Below are positions 27,501-40,300 of a DNA stretch of 64,000 nt, one piece after another. The translations under genes and the position numbers were made by a program. The notes beneath the pieces were generated by a model. It made no database searches. It was not told where the DNA came from and was given only the letters and a program-made list of their open reading frames with translations. How positions within the stretch are numbered: position 1 is the first letter of the stretch; the number at the start of each line of letters is the position of its first letter. The stretch covers positions 338,783 through 402,782 of the forward strand of contig VWYX01000746.1 of the NCBI GenBank assembly GCA_013396525.1, read 5' to 3'. The DNA is from Chaetorhynchus papuensis. Lineage: Eukaryota > Chordata > Aves > Passeriformes > Rhipiduridae.

Positions 27501-30500
27501 AGTACTTGAATCATCACAAATTAAATATTTATTTAGGCATAAAACTTTCCAAAAAACATAAGCTCTCACTGAGACACAATCATCATTTGAAGTCATTCTC
27601 AAGATAAAGCATTTCCCCAGAAGACATTTAAAAAAAAACAAAGAAAAGAGAAAAATTAGATTAGATTAAAGAAAGAGGACTAAGTATTACGTGGCCAGAA
27701 GTTGGATGGTGTTTTCCACAGCCAAGCAGGGAGATAGGGAAGGGCAAAGAAAAAGAAATGTCAGAAGAGAAACTAAAGCCAAATTAACTAAGGAAGTTTT
27801 AGTTCTAAAAGTGATGGTAGTGATATAGCAAGAAAACCCTTAGAAAAGGCACTCTAGCAAAGCTGAGATAAGCAAATTGTCAACAGAAGAGTGAGCCCAG
27901 CCTAAGAGACTGAACCCCACTTTTGTTCAGCAGTGAACTAAGCTACATCGCCAGTACACTTTATTTCCTATTTTTGCCTATCTTAGTAGTTCAAAGATCC
28001 ACTGTAGTAAAATACATAACAAAACAGTATTCAGAAATTTCCTATATTTTCCAAATTTGGCTGTGAAATTTTATGGTTTGAGTCATTCATTGTTACAAGA
28101 CACAGCAGCTACGTAGACGACGAGTTGGGGGAGTGCCCAAGGTGCAACTAACCAGAGTCGGATCATGCAAAATCTGAAAAATATTACAATGTAGAGATTT
28201 TTTGTCTCATTCAAAGCTGAAACCAGAACAAAAATGTAAAGGAAGGAAGTAAAAAACTGCGCAGTTGGAATCCAGTTTGGTTTTTCTACGGCCTCGTCAG
28301 TAGCAAACAATGACCATCAGATCTGCTTCTGTTCTGTGAGTTCCTGGTGCTCATCACTCTCTTGCATTTCCTTTTACTGTTCTAAAGCAAGGCATAACTA
28401 CCTCCTGAGACAAATTCTTAAGCAAAATTTTGCCTATAAGTGGTTCACGTTGAGGCTTCTCCAGTGTACCAGAGATATTTCTATTTAATCTCATTCAAAG
28501 TGTCCACATTTTCCAGCCAGTGCTAAAACTGGCAGTGGCGGATACTTTTTGGGGGATTTTTATTTTTAAACTCATATTTAATCCGTGAATATCATGATAT
28601 GGAACTTGGAGTTCTAGAAAAATGTGTGGAAGCGTTTAATCAAGGTTAAACAATTCCACCCTACAGGAAAAGTGAACTGGAGCTTGGTTTACCATTATAA
28701 AATGCAGGGGCTTTATGCCTAGGATAACATTTGCAGTGACTCGTATGAAAAGAAAATTTGGGAATACTCTTGCAAATGCAAAAGAAGAGGAAATTTAAAT
28801 TTTACAGACTCAGAGTTCATGTCTACCTGCTTAGCGTACAAGTTCTATAGCTGGCATATTGTGATTCTTTCCTATTTAAAATACTCCTGTAATTACAGCT
28901 TTGGATCATTACCTCCGTGTGCTTTTGAGCAGTAAGATGACAGACTCTGTTTCAGTGATGAGCTGCTGGGACAGGGAACGTAGAGAATGCAAACACGAGC
29001 AAAATACCTGGAAGTTCTGGGCACTTGTTAAAGAAAATGACATCGTTTCATGCACCTCAGAATAAGCTATTTACTAAGCAACCTGATGAGTTTGTATTTG
29101 GGAGACAAGGTTAAAAAAAAACCCCAAACACACAAACCTAACAGAACATCAAGATTACCCAAGTACTCCTTGATTTTTAATATAAAAACCTTAAAAAATA
29201 ATTGCAGTCATTAATTCCTTTAAAAACTATAATACAACCTTTGCTTATAAGCGCAAGAATAAATCATTTGAAATGGCTAAAAGCCTTTTAAGACTGCTTC
29301 TTCGAAAATGCAGTGTATCAAGAAGATGTAAGATTCCTATAAAATGCTGGAACACAGCATCAGAGGAGCTGCTTTTCTAAGAGGTTGTAAAAATACCTTT
29401 TTAATCTAAATGCCTTGCTAAGCACACCAGCCAACTAAAAACTAAACAGCATCAAAAGAACGGGTGTCCAAAAACAAGGGACACGTTTGGGCTGCTGTTT
29501 CAGGGACTAAAGGGCCACTTACTTAGCTGACTACTCCAATTTTCTTTAAATGTTTTCTTCTTCAGCACAGCCTCAGGCTTTTATAAATACCACACCTTTA
29601 ATGAAACCTTCACTCTTGCTACTGCTGTGCCTCCTCACTGTCCTACATTGCTTTTGCACAGGTGGGTCGTTAAATTCAGTGACCTAAACTAAGAATTTTT
29701 TTATTCACTCTAGCACAAAAAAAGCCAAAAGGACACCTCAGGGAGAACAATGAAGACGTTTAACACTAAACTATCCCAAAAACGCTGGTATAAGATACAA
29801 ATCTAACAAGTGATTATGCCAAAGCAGTACAAAGAAGTGCCTAATTTTGAGTCTTTGTGATTCAGTTTATCACTGTACATGAGAGAAACAGGTCATGTTT
29901 GCCCACCATTTTTTATACTGAGTGTTTAATTATCAAATATATTCACAAATAGCGCCGATTTTTTGGAGGAATGAATGGCATTTTGAAGGACAGAATTGAG
30001 GTTCATCACTGGCTTGATAAATTGGATGATGCTCTACATTATAAAAAGTATAAAAATGCACAGACTGGGAAGATTCATCCTGAGCACAAGGCACTCCAAA
30101 GGATTACTCTATCCAAATTCTACATGATTTTATGCTGAGAGTCCAGATCGACTCCTGTGTACAAATCTGAGGAACTGGAATCTCAACTTGACTGCAGGAA
30201 AAGCCAAGCGGGAAGAAGATGGCCTACAATGAAAATACAAGAATTTGAATAAGGAACAGGTATAGAGTGTGTGGAATTGGAGGGAGAATAAAGAAAACTT
30301 CAGATTATCTGCCTCGTAAGGTATCAAGAAAATTCTTAATTTAGGAAGACAATTTCGTAAGAGAGTAATTTAACCACTATTAGTGAAGACTCAGTTTGGA
30401 TGTTAGTAAAAGATCTACAAAGTTCTCCTGAAATTTTCTATTAAATATAATATATTGAAGTGTTTAAACTTGGTGAGATGAATTTGTTCTTCTTGTTGAC

Positions 30501-33500
30501 CACTTCAGAACAGATTGACAAAACACCCACCAAAATTTTCCTTGGAAAATGTTTGTCCTTCCTCAGAGAACAAGGAAGACAGATGAGAAGAGGTTCAGCT
30601 CTTCATTTCTAATATCCTACATTATTTATCAGACTGAATCCATGACACTGCATGCACATGTTGATTAAAATGGCCCTCTTAGTCACTCCTGCAGTCAGTC
30701 AGTGGTGATTGCTGCCCTCGGGTTTAATTTGCCTTCGGAACAATTTGCAGACTGTTGCTAAACACTACAAAAGAGAAAGATCAGCAGTCTGCATGACAAG
30801 AGCTGGGGATGGTTTGTGTAAAGAGGCCGATGGGACAGATACCCAAAGCTTTCACAGGGCCTCACTGCTCTCCCGAGTTCCACAATTACCACTGGCACAA
30901 GTAAGAGCCCTACCACTATATCCCCAAATTTCTATGGCTGAGTTTCGATTCCCTAGTCATGTTTAATTTAGCTATTTAACGTGTGTTTGTGGGAGACAAA
31001 GTGATTTTTTTAAAGCTGAATTATGTCCTGTGTGTACTACAAGGACAAAAAAAAAAGGAAAAAAAAAAAGAAGTTTGGCTGCATTAAGTAAACAAACAAC
31101 AGTAAACTCAGATTTTAAAGTCTCAGTTGCCTCGGAGGAGAACAGATTTAGAGTGGTGGAGTCCAAACTACACTTGTCTAAAGGTCTCATGCATAGACAT
31201 AACCAAAAAGGGGTCCAGAAAAAAATACCTGTCCAACCAAGAATTTTGACAACCGTGCTATTTATAGGATCATGACACCGCAGCTCGATGATTAATGAGG
31301 ATTGCCTGTACCTGGTGACCTGCAGAGTCACACAAGAGTAAATGAGCCATGAGGAGGTTACAGCAGCTGCCTTCTGCACGTCCAAACGGGCTGCAGCACT
31401 GCCCCCGCTCCAGCTGGACTGTGACCCCTGAAAATAGTGCTTTTCCAGCCTGACTGTACCACATCCATGTCAGAAACTCCATGTTAGCCCTTCTTTACCA
31501 CCTGGCTACTCCAGCACGTGCTCCTTTGCAGTGCTTCGAGGCAATGGCCCTGATGGTCAGTCTAATCCTCAAAAGCTGTGCAGAGCAGCAGCCACAGCCC
31601 CAGCGGGGTCTGTGAGCACAGAGTGCAGTCAGGTTTTCTCTCCATGAAAGGTGTTGTAACTCACACTTCACAGCTTGAAAGTGGCACTCAGAGGCTTGCA
31701 AACCAAATGTTTTACAATCTCTAAGCCACGGAAGGAAAATCTTATTTGGTCAGCTTCCGTTTCCTTCTATCCTGGTTATGCTGGAAAGCTTTCTAATATG
31801 AAGGAAGCACTTGCTGCATACAGTGCTTTGCTTTGACTACTATCTGAACAGTAGATATGTCTCCTTAGGGAGGCAGGGGCTCATGCCTGTAACCCAAAAG
31901 CAGCATTTAGTCTCTTGCCATTATTAAGGAATTTTCCCCGAGTTCTGTTCCACGGTGTAACTCGTTGAGTGGCATATGCTCTGTCTGAGCACGGGCAAAA
32001 CAGATCTGCGAGTGGCACCCACGTTACTGTACACACAGCTCTGCCTCACTCTGCACAGCTGTTTAGCCACCCCTAGCATCTTCACTTTCTAACAAAAACA
32101 CTGTGCAAACCCTTGAAACAAACATCTTTTTGCTTCTGGCTGCTACCACCCAGCCACGACACGAGGGACGTCTGTGTTTACCACTGCAAGCGTTCTTTGG
32201 ATACTTAAATGAGAACCTTACACCTGTACCCACAGAGGCAGAACAGGCAGACACCATCTGAATAAACTCCATTTAATTGTGCTAACGTGGGATGAGCATG
32301 GTGAGCACTGCTTGTGCCACAGATATTAAAATCTAGTTATAGATAAACTTTGGAACTCCCACCTGCCAGTTAGAACACTGAGCTCAGATTGCAATCCATA
32401 CAATGCAGCTAATTAAACAACCTTCCCTCAGCTGAGATCCATTGGGCTTTTTTTCCCATCTATACAGAATTTCCATTTGCTTCCCACTCTGCCAACTTCA
32501 AAATGCCTCTGTACTTCAGCAAAGCTTAGTGAGTTTCTCACTGTGAATTAGACATAAAGACAAAACTCAGGCCAAATTTTTCTCATTAGCCCCAGCCATA
32601 GAGATATTAACAACTGAAATGAAGAAATTAATGATGACAAGCTTCTTTTAAAATAGAGGAAGCATCACTATTTCTACTTCTTAGCAGTAGCTGATCCTTC
32701 AATACTAGCTTATTCTTTAAAAACCCAACTTTATTAAAAAGTCTGTGTTAAAAAAGATTTCTCCCAAATAGGAATGTGTTTCATTCAAAGGAAGATGGAG
32801 TTATTCCAACCTCAAAGAAGTTCTCACTTACAAAATGTAAGAAAACCAGACAGAGGCCTCTAAGCAAACTCAGTAGGAAAACTGGGCAATTACTTACTGA
32901 GTTTGCACATCATATTTGCTATATACAAAAATATAGAAGAAATATAGGAAGAGAAGTTCATTTCTCTCTCCTTGCAGATCACCAAAATTGGAACTTTTGA
33001 GTATTTCTATTGAAAAGCTTGAAACCTGAGGCAAGTCAAATCTTCCACCTAGAAGTCATTATTAAAATTACCATCAATATTATTATACATCCTGTAAATT
33101 ATTAACAATAAAATTCAATATTTCTAAGCCTGGAAAGTCAAACAGCAAACAATACTTCATGTGAGAATCAAACCTACATACATCATTTCTACCTTCTTCC
33201 ATAAATATGATATATATTCTCAATCTCCAGAATTCCCTGCATGAAGTAGCTGAAAGCAACAGTTTGTGAATCATTGCTCTGGATTCCAATCCTTTTCATA
33301 ATAAACATTTCATCCCACTGAATGTGTTCATTAAGTAAAGTACTACTGAGCATAAATAAAACAGCAGAATCTAATTTATGAATGATAAAACAGTCATTAC
33401 AGCTGTGGTAAACACTTCTCAGAGTCATATTCTACATCCCAGTGGACAAAAACATCAAGGCAAAGAAACACAAAACCCAAAATGTGAATAGAACAATTCT

Positions 33501-33794
33501 GATATTTGCTTTGGATAAAAAGTTCGGGTGTCCTGGGCTCTGGTTCAAACAACTGATGCTCATTTTTAACTGTGAGAGTGTGGGAAGGTGAGCTGAAGTC
33601 CAGGTGCAGGAGCCTTGATCCCTTGAACATGCATGGGATATAAAACATGCTATGCTGTCCTCATGCCAGCATCCACAAACATTTATGTTTTTTTAAACAT
33701 GGTCTGCGTTCTGCTGTGCATATAAAATCTCCCTTTGAGCCAGGCAAGCAGTGAGAAGACTCCAAGGGGTGTAGGTCAGGGAAAGTTCTCTCAC

Positions 33795-33901
33795 CTGGAA
33801 AGATCCTGCGTGGTCTTCCTCTTTGTCACCTTCTTTGCCTTCCTTGAGGGCGATCAGCGTGAACCCTCGAAAGTAGGCAGGAGTGGCAGCAGAGAGCGTC
33901 A
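33795..33901 (-). CDS. SPON1: SPON1 coding exon 2: Reeler domain
   Basis: A 107-bp exon that supplies the last two bases of codon 75 (Val) and residues 76-110. The translation reads TLSAATPAYFRGFTLIALK, then a charged EGKEGDKEEDHAG stretch, then SFQ. This matches the central Reeler segment of vertebrate F-spondins (TLSA.., YFRGFTLIAL, GDKEEDHAG.FQ). On the minus strand the acceptor is a pyrimidine-rich tract ending in CAG just before 33901; the donor GTGAGA begins at 33794. The phase 1 join to exon 1 and phase 0 exit are exact. It contains no cysteine. The flanking introns are 7275 bp (upstream) and 27661 bp (downstream). Confidence 0.96.
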
Positions 33902-34169
33902 CTGATGGACAGAGAGACAGCAAAAACACAACATTAATTGTGAAACCAGCCACCTACATACAATCTCACTGTTTGAAAGGTGTGTGCTCTAAGCTGGCAC
34001 TAGCCAAAGCTGCAGCACTGACAACAGGGAGCCAAGCCAGCCAGAATACAAAATGTTCAGTCCAAGTTTCCACGTCAGCTGAGAAACACTGGCATGAAAC
34101 ACCTCAGCTTTTTTTATTTTACCCCCACTTTTTTTTAAAGCACATTGATAATCTGCTCAGGTCTACAGG

Positions 34170-34290
34170 AGGGTTGTTTTGCTGGTGGTTTGGGGGTGGG
34201 GGCACACATTAGGAGGTTTACTTCTTTGTGGGGTTTTTTTTTCCTGACAGTTTTTTGTTTATTTGGGGGCTGGTGGGTGGTAATGTGAGG
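34170..34290. repeat. G/T-rich tract in SPON1 intron 1
   Basis: The plus strand carries GGTTTGGGGGTGGGGGC, a GGGG-T9 run and GGGGGCTGGTGGGTGG within 120 bases, giving several G-runs spaced by T. It lies about 300 bp upstream of exon 2 on the gene, with the G-rich strand as template strand. Confidence 0.75.
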
Positions 34291-34781
34291 GAGCACCTCC
34301 AAAATATTTAAATTCAGCTTTTGTCCTGCTCTCAGCACAAAAAATGTATTTTAGTACATGGAAAGTCTCTCTGTCTGTAATGCCAGATGACCACATTGCC
34401 TGCTCCAGCTCAGCTACACTCAACACGGCACTCCAGCTTCTGGAAATGGGGGATCTCAAAACATCCTTCCTCCGTTTCATCCTCAGGGCAAAACAGGACA
34501 CAAACTCATGGCTGAAGCTGACCTCTAAAGGTTGTGCTGCCAGTTCTGATTGCCAAACCAATCCCACACATCAGCAAACACCCTTCTTCACACACCTGTC
34601 CTCACCAGGAAAGGCAGCACTGGATCCACCAGCAGAGAACAGGTAATGTAATGCTGACTAATCTGATTTCACCGTGCTCAACATCAGGATTAAATCCCCA
34701 ACTTTATGCCAGTGCAAGACAACTTTATGTGATCTTTTTTTGCCATCAGCAGCACTCAAGCACCACCCAGCAACGCCTAAG

Positions 34782-34911
34782 TTCACGGAATATTCTGGGT
34801 TGGAAGGGACCCACAAGGATCATCAAGTCCAGCTCCTAAGTGAATGGCCCCTACAGGGCTCCAACCCATGTTTTTAGCACCAGGCTCTAACCAGCTCAGA
34901 TAATCTCAGGG
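34782..34911 (-). mobile_element. tRNA-Ile/CR1 SINE (TguSINE1-like), minus orientation
   Basis: Read on the minus strand, a tRNA-Ile-like head (GAGCTGGTTAGAGCCTGGTGC, with an A-box-like TATCTGAGCTGG, then GGGTTGGAGCCCTGTAGGGG around the B-box) is joined to a CR1-type tail (CTGGACTTGATGATCC, GGGTCCCTTCCAACCC, ending near ATTCCGTGAA). This composite structure is that of the passerine SINE TguSINE1, which uses the CR1 machinery. It is diverged, and its ends are approximate. Confidence 0.8.
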
Positions 34912-36329
34912 TCATCAGCTGAGGCTCTTTTAAATGCTATCAGAAAGACAGAATGAGGCAGAACTTTGGGACAGGACTTTTAAAACTGCCAAACTCTCTT
35001 CAGCAATTTACAGGAAACCTTTCCTGGAACAGGGGGAAAATTTAGGGGGGAAAAAAATTATTCTAGAATTAAACTAAAAGAGACAGAAAATGGAACTCCT
35101 ACTGCTTTAAAGTAGCTTTTACTTTAAGCATAATGCAGACAGTGTCGCTCGTAGGACTTTTTTGTCACACTCTCCAACCCTGACAGGCACAATAAAAACT
35201 GAAGACCACCCACAGTTTTCAGAGCAAACTGCAACCACCAGGGCTGCTCCATAGAAGAGTACCCACAAGAGACTTCCTCTCTCACAAACAGGCTGTGAGG
35301 GGTTGAATCACATTGCTAAAAATTATAGATCGCCGTTAAGAGATATGGATTGCAAAATATGCCCCAGAGTTCATTTGGAACATATGGAGAGTTCTTTGAT
35401 CTCGAAATTCAGTAGCAGAAAAATATAAAATAGGCTATCCAAAAACTTCTAGCATTATGCAGCTGTATTTGGGTCTAAAACTCATGGTGTTTGTACAAAT
35501 ACCTAACTTTTCTGACTATATGTGGAAAAAAAAGGATTGGAAAGATTTATTTCAATATTCAAACTTTTGCCTAAGTGCCATGCTTTGACCTATAAACTTG
35601 CAAACACCTGTACAAGTCTGGGGTAGTGATTGGCATAATAGCAAGTCCCCCAGCTCTCAAGATTCACTTTTCATTCAATAGAACTTTATTACATGGTTAA
35701 AAGTCCTGATTCTGAGGGAGAAAGAAAATTTCACATATTATATACCAAAACTGTGTAGCAGCACAGTGCCATTAAAATTTCTGCTTACTTTACAAAGTAT
35801 TGCTCCAATTCATTAATTCATTTTCTGCCCAATACGTAGTGTGATTAGTCCAATTTTGCAAACTTCTGCAGCTCTGTCTAAATGAAAGCCCACAGTCAGG
35901 CCCTCAGTTGCAATAACTGAGAACAGCACACTGCTGAACTCAACAGAGATGAACACATTACTCCTGCTTGAACAGTGATTCTTGGAAATTAACTGCCAAA
36001 AAGGCCTCTTACATGCAACAATTTTTCCCATATCATATGCAATTAAAGACTCTGAATCACTCTGAGTAAAAGGTTACACCATAAATACTTAAATATGTAC
36101 GGAAGCAAACAGGATCCAGCTGCGAACTGACTCAACAGTTTTCATTTTCCTCACAAAGTTACAGATCAAACCAAGCAGTTTCCAAAAGCCTGAACACATA
36201 CCTATAAAACAGACCTGAAATGCTATAAAAGCATCAGAAAAAAAGCAAAAGGAGGTAATTCCAAAGCCTGACTCCTAATTTTTGAACGCCTGGGGTTAGC
36301 AATACTCCGAATTTTAACCCCGAGTGAAT

Positions 36330-36700
36330 CCCTGCTTGCTCCAAGAGGAGCGATGCCGCCCTCCCCCCGGCTCGCTGCTCACTCAGCAGCTGCATGCAGG
36401 CAGCTGTGCTCTCAGCTGGGCTGGGGAACACGTCCAGCCGAGAACTAAAACAAGCCAGCCCCAGCCGGAGAGTTCAGCCGGGTCCATCCATCCCAGCGCG
36501 GCCGCTCCAGCGGCGGGGACACACGGACACACGGGGAGCGGCGGGGACACACGGACACAGGGAACACACGGAGGGGAGGGCAGGGACCCACCCAAGTGGA
36601 GCGGGCCCGTGGGGTGTCAGCCTGTGTGCAGCTTCAGCTCGGGGGAACCAAGCTGGATGTGTGCTTTGGGAGCCCTGAGCGAGGCCAGAACCCTCGCGTG
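36330..36700. other. Intronic GC/CpG-rich patch with GGACACACGG tandem words
   Basis: A roughly 370-bp GC-rich stretch with many CG dinucleotides, in otherwise AT-rich intron 1. It contains a short tandem array of GGGGACACACGGACACA-type units at about 36515-36572. It could be a small secondary CpG island (alternative SPON1 promoter or enhancer) or a GC-rich minisatellite. Open frames of 70-125 codons on both strands are composition effects. There is no recognised product. Confidence 0.55.
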
Positions 36701-37381
36701 ACAGATAGATATATGTTATAGTATTGGCTTTCTGCAAATGTTAAAATGAACGATGTTAAAGTAGCTTTTGTAATAGATACTTATTATAAGAGTGGCTTTC
36801 TACAAATAGATGCTCTATGTAAAGGTACCTTTGTTACAAATGGATGCTATACGTGTAATGTAACTTTGTTAAGAAGATGGAGTTTTGCAGCAATAACTAA
36901 TGCCTTTATTTAACTAAAAACTTATACATAATAGTCAAATAGCTCCTATAGTTGTGCTTGTGAAGTGTCTGCTTGGTTGGATAACATCCAACCAACGTGT
37001 GTTGAGGACCCCTGCTACTGACATGCCAGCTATCAGCAACTACTGTCTGCGGAGACCACGGACCAAAGCCCACTCCCGGGGTGATAATGAAAACTCACTA
37101 AAACCACAGCCAAGAAATGTGCAATGCTCTAAAAAGGTGGACCCAGGGAGGAGCTGTGCTCAACAGCTCCTGGAACATGTCAACTAGCTGGGGGAAAAGT
37201 TTGAATATGCACAATTGATCATGAATATGTACTAGGCTGATGTGTATGTAAAGTGTGTCTCCGAAATAAGTGGCGTGCTAAAGCACCCCGCACTGTGAAT
37301 TTTGCTTTATTACCTTTGTCCCTCATTGTCCTTGATTAAACTTTTTAAATCCCAGCAGGAGAGTGAACCTCGTTTTTCACA
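36658..37381 (+). mobile_element. LTR-like element with two perfect hairpins (left edge uncertain)
   Basis: Its right part resembles an avian ERV LTR: GCTTTATTACC, then a TGATTAAAC polyadenylation-like signal (about 37333) and an end at CGTTTTTCACA (37381). A possible start is TGTGTGC at 36658, with flanks CTGGA/CTGGG (4 of 5 matching); a start nearer 36700 is also possible. The body has related words (GGCTTTCTGCAAAT, GGCTTTCTACAAAT) and two perfect stems: TTGGTTGGAT/ATCCAACCAA (36973-36982 with 36986-36995) and AGGAGCTGT/ACAGCTCCT (37149-37157 with 37163-37171). No coding remains are visible. Confidence 0.55.
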
Positions 37382-40300
37382 CTGGGAGCACCTGAGCTGG
37401 GAAGGTTTCTGTCCGTGCTCGGGACCATCCTGTGCTGAGGTGACGCCACCGCGAGGGTTTGTCCCAGGCGCTCACAAATGCAGAGCTCGTTCCGGGGGTG
37501 CTCCTGGACTCACTGGCTCTGGACTGGGTGCTTCAGCACGGCCACAGGCAGCGCTGGGAAGCTGTCAGACCACATCTGGTTTTCACAGGAGAGCGGCTCT
37601 TTGTTGCATAAGAGCTAAGAGCTCTTGGGCTAAACTCTGCCATTTTAAACAGCAGCTGAGTCCTGCTCACACCATGCTCACACCGATTAACTTTCACTGA
37701 ACAGTATGAACTTCCTGCAAAGAGCAGTTAAGTCTCAGTGCAAGCCTCAGAGTTAAGGATTTCACTATAAAGGGAAGATGACGTATCAACAGTTACTTTT
37801 GTGTGCTTCCATCCCTCCGGCAAATCTCTAATTACTTTACAAGTTGCACTTTGGCACACACCTTCAACATGCTCCTTTCCCCAGTGGCCCAAGCTAAAGG
37901 TGGGGTGATCAAAGCAGTTGCTCCTTTGGTTTCAGGCAGGAAATCTGACTTTTCTCATCCTACGCGATTCATATCCTGTGCTGTACCTTGCACAAGTACC
38001 AACAAATACACATTCCATATTTTATCCATATTTTGTGAGACCTGGGAATGGCTAATACAGTTACAGAATGAGTGCTTGTTTGCAAAGTGTTTGCATGTTG
38101 AGGGAAGAAGAGAGAAATGGAAAGAAAAAGACTCAACATTCCTTACAAGTCCCCAAGCCAATGCAATGGAGCACAGCACCTTAAATGAGCCTTTCCTCAA
38201 AAACTGAGAAAGTGGACTGACCTACACATGGAAATTCCATTAAAACCAGAAACAGCATCCACATCAAAGGTATATGTAAGGACTATAACTAGTCTAATCC
38301 TCCTCTTCTTCTTCAGAATAATAATTTCGTGATATAATAGCAGAAAGTATGTCTGCTGCATGTTGTTAGCACATGAAGTGGACATACTACTGCCTTTTTG
38401 TGGAAGCAATATTAATTACATTTGAATAACACAAAACTTACTTCATTTTTTCATGGAAATCTCATGCAGTCATTAATCTAACTCTACAATCAATATTTCA
38501 AGGATCATTATGTGTATTTTCAAGGATCATTACCCTGTAGCACCATCCAAACTTGAGGCTCGTTTGTGCCTTTGAATGCAATGAGAACTCTGACCTTCAG
38601 GGGAAGCAAGAGCAACTCTACCAAGGTCGAAGGTAACCAGCAGGAAGGAGAGGACCTTGGCCATGGGATGGTGTGCCCACAAACCTGGTCCTGCAGGAAG
38701 ACATTTTAAACTGTCTGACAGAAGAATGTGCCCTTGTTGACTGCTGCCACTGTCTGCCGACAGAGGAGGTGAATACCCACTCAGAGAAATTATTCGGTGT
38801 CCAGGGCCACTGTTTTCCATCACAGCTCCAGAGGTGGAAAACCAAGGCTTCACAGCTCCGTACACACAGACCCACCCAGGGTTTCCCCTTAGGGCAAATC
38901 GATTCTGATGGATCTAAAGGTGAATAACTGCAGGGGAGCCATAAAAACTTCCCCAAAGGCAAACAGCAACTGTGAACTGTGGTCTCCTGATTCCCACACT
39001 GCAAGAGTGCCAAGATATTTCCTCCAGTCTTTGCAGCTAGAGAGTCTGATGGGTCTCACCAACTGATGTCGTGAAGATAAATGGATGTCCCTATACTGTC
39101 ACTTTTGTGGAGTACATTTGCAAGTTAATTCCTGTGTTAATTCCTGTGTTAAGCCACCTTGAAAATACTAGTCTATTCCAATAGCCCACCAGGAAATCCA
39201 CATTGCTGTAAACCAGGCAGGGGCCATGGAAACAGGAATGTCTGGCTCAAACCCTAAGCAGGTTGTGCAAGTCTTCTGCCATGTTGCATATCTAGTAATT
39301 TGCAGGTAAATAGGTACAAACAAACAAATAAAACCCCACAGACCTCTCATAATACCTCGGGTTTTTTTCATCACTAGTTGGATTTTTCCATCCTTTGCAT
39401 AAAACAGTAATTCAGTTTCAGTTGGACTCTAGAATTGCCTTTGAAAACGAGCTCTCAAAACTTTCTGTATGTTGTTAGTTTTAACTGCTGCTGTGGATAT
39501 CTTATATGTTGCAACAGCATTTACTTGTGTTCTTCCAGCCATTCAGGAGGTGTCCTGAAAGAACAATCTACACACCCTAATGTGCCACCTGACTACTTCA
39601 GTCCTAATATCAGAAACAGAGGCACATATTTTGTTCTACATTTTAACTTTTTACTATTAGCTGTAATTTTCTCCCTTCCAAGCAGCTGTAATAGCCTAAT
39701 GTGATTTTATTAATTGAGTTCCTAATGCCAAGACCTAATATCTCCAGAAAATTAGTTCTGCTAATTCATCTGGGAGTTTTCTTTCTTCCTACGTTTCTAT
39801 GCAATAGAAACTTCTTTGGTAGATGATTGAAAGTGCCCAATAACGTTTTCACAGAAGTGAATTCCAAAACTTCTAAAGAATGTTCACATTCGTCACTATC
39901 AAAGAACTTGGCACATCTTTTTCCTGCTTAGTAGATGTATCAAGCCGACATGCCACATGAAATCTTTCAGGCTCAAGGTACTAATCCTAGTGTCTGGAAC
40001 AGGTAACCAGCTTGTGGGTAACGTGCATTTCCTCACATCAGGTCAAAATAAAACAATTTTTGGGGGAAAAAAGTCTAATCAATGTCGTGCAAAGTTACAG
40101 ACTGATGCTCAGAACAGGTGAACCACTGCTGCAGATGTACCTCTCAACCTTTGAAAAAACACAATGGTTATGTTACATGCACTCTTTTTTTCTCTATCTA
40201 TACTAATAAGATTCCCATGTTCATGCAACGGAAAAACATTTTCTCAGCTCTTTACCCTGGATCTGAGAAAAACTTAGAAGAATCTCCAGGTATTTTTCTT

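Larger units (their letters stand above)
6134..33794 (-). other. SPON1: SPON1 intron 2
   Basis: A 27.7-kb intron between the exon 2 donor and the exon 3 acceptor. Recognisable contents: a CA microsatellite at 6.94 kb, the N gap (10531-10960), a 371-bp solo LTR (12569-12939), a CA microsatellite at 15.66 kb, CR1 pieces at 19.33-19.58 and 24.37-24.53 kb, and a G-run at 22.19 kb. The rest (6.2-10.5, 11.0-12.5, 13.0-19.3, 19.6-24.3 and 24.6-33.7 kb) is AT-rich intronic DNA with scattered homopolymer runs. I see no coding exon or RNA gene there, and the short open frames lack family resemblance. Confidence 0.88.

Noticed and set aside
31867..31895. Alu-like phrase (GGCTCATGCCTGTAACCC)
   Set aside because: Only about 15-18 matching bases with no flanking Alu body, and Alu is primate-specific while the other repeats are avian. 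Treated as chance.
36324..36701. 125-codon frame in the intronic GC patch
   Set aside because: Low-complexity translation of GC-rich tandem words, with overlapping frames on both strands.
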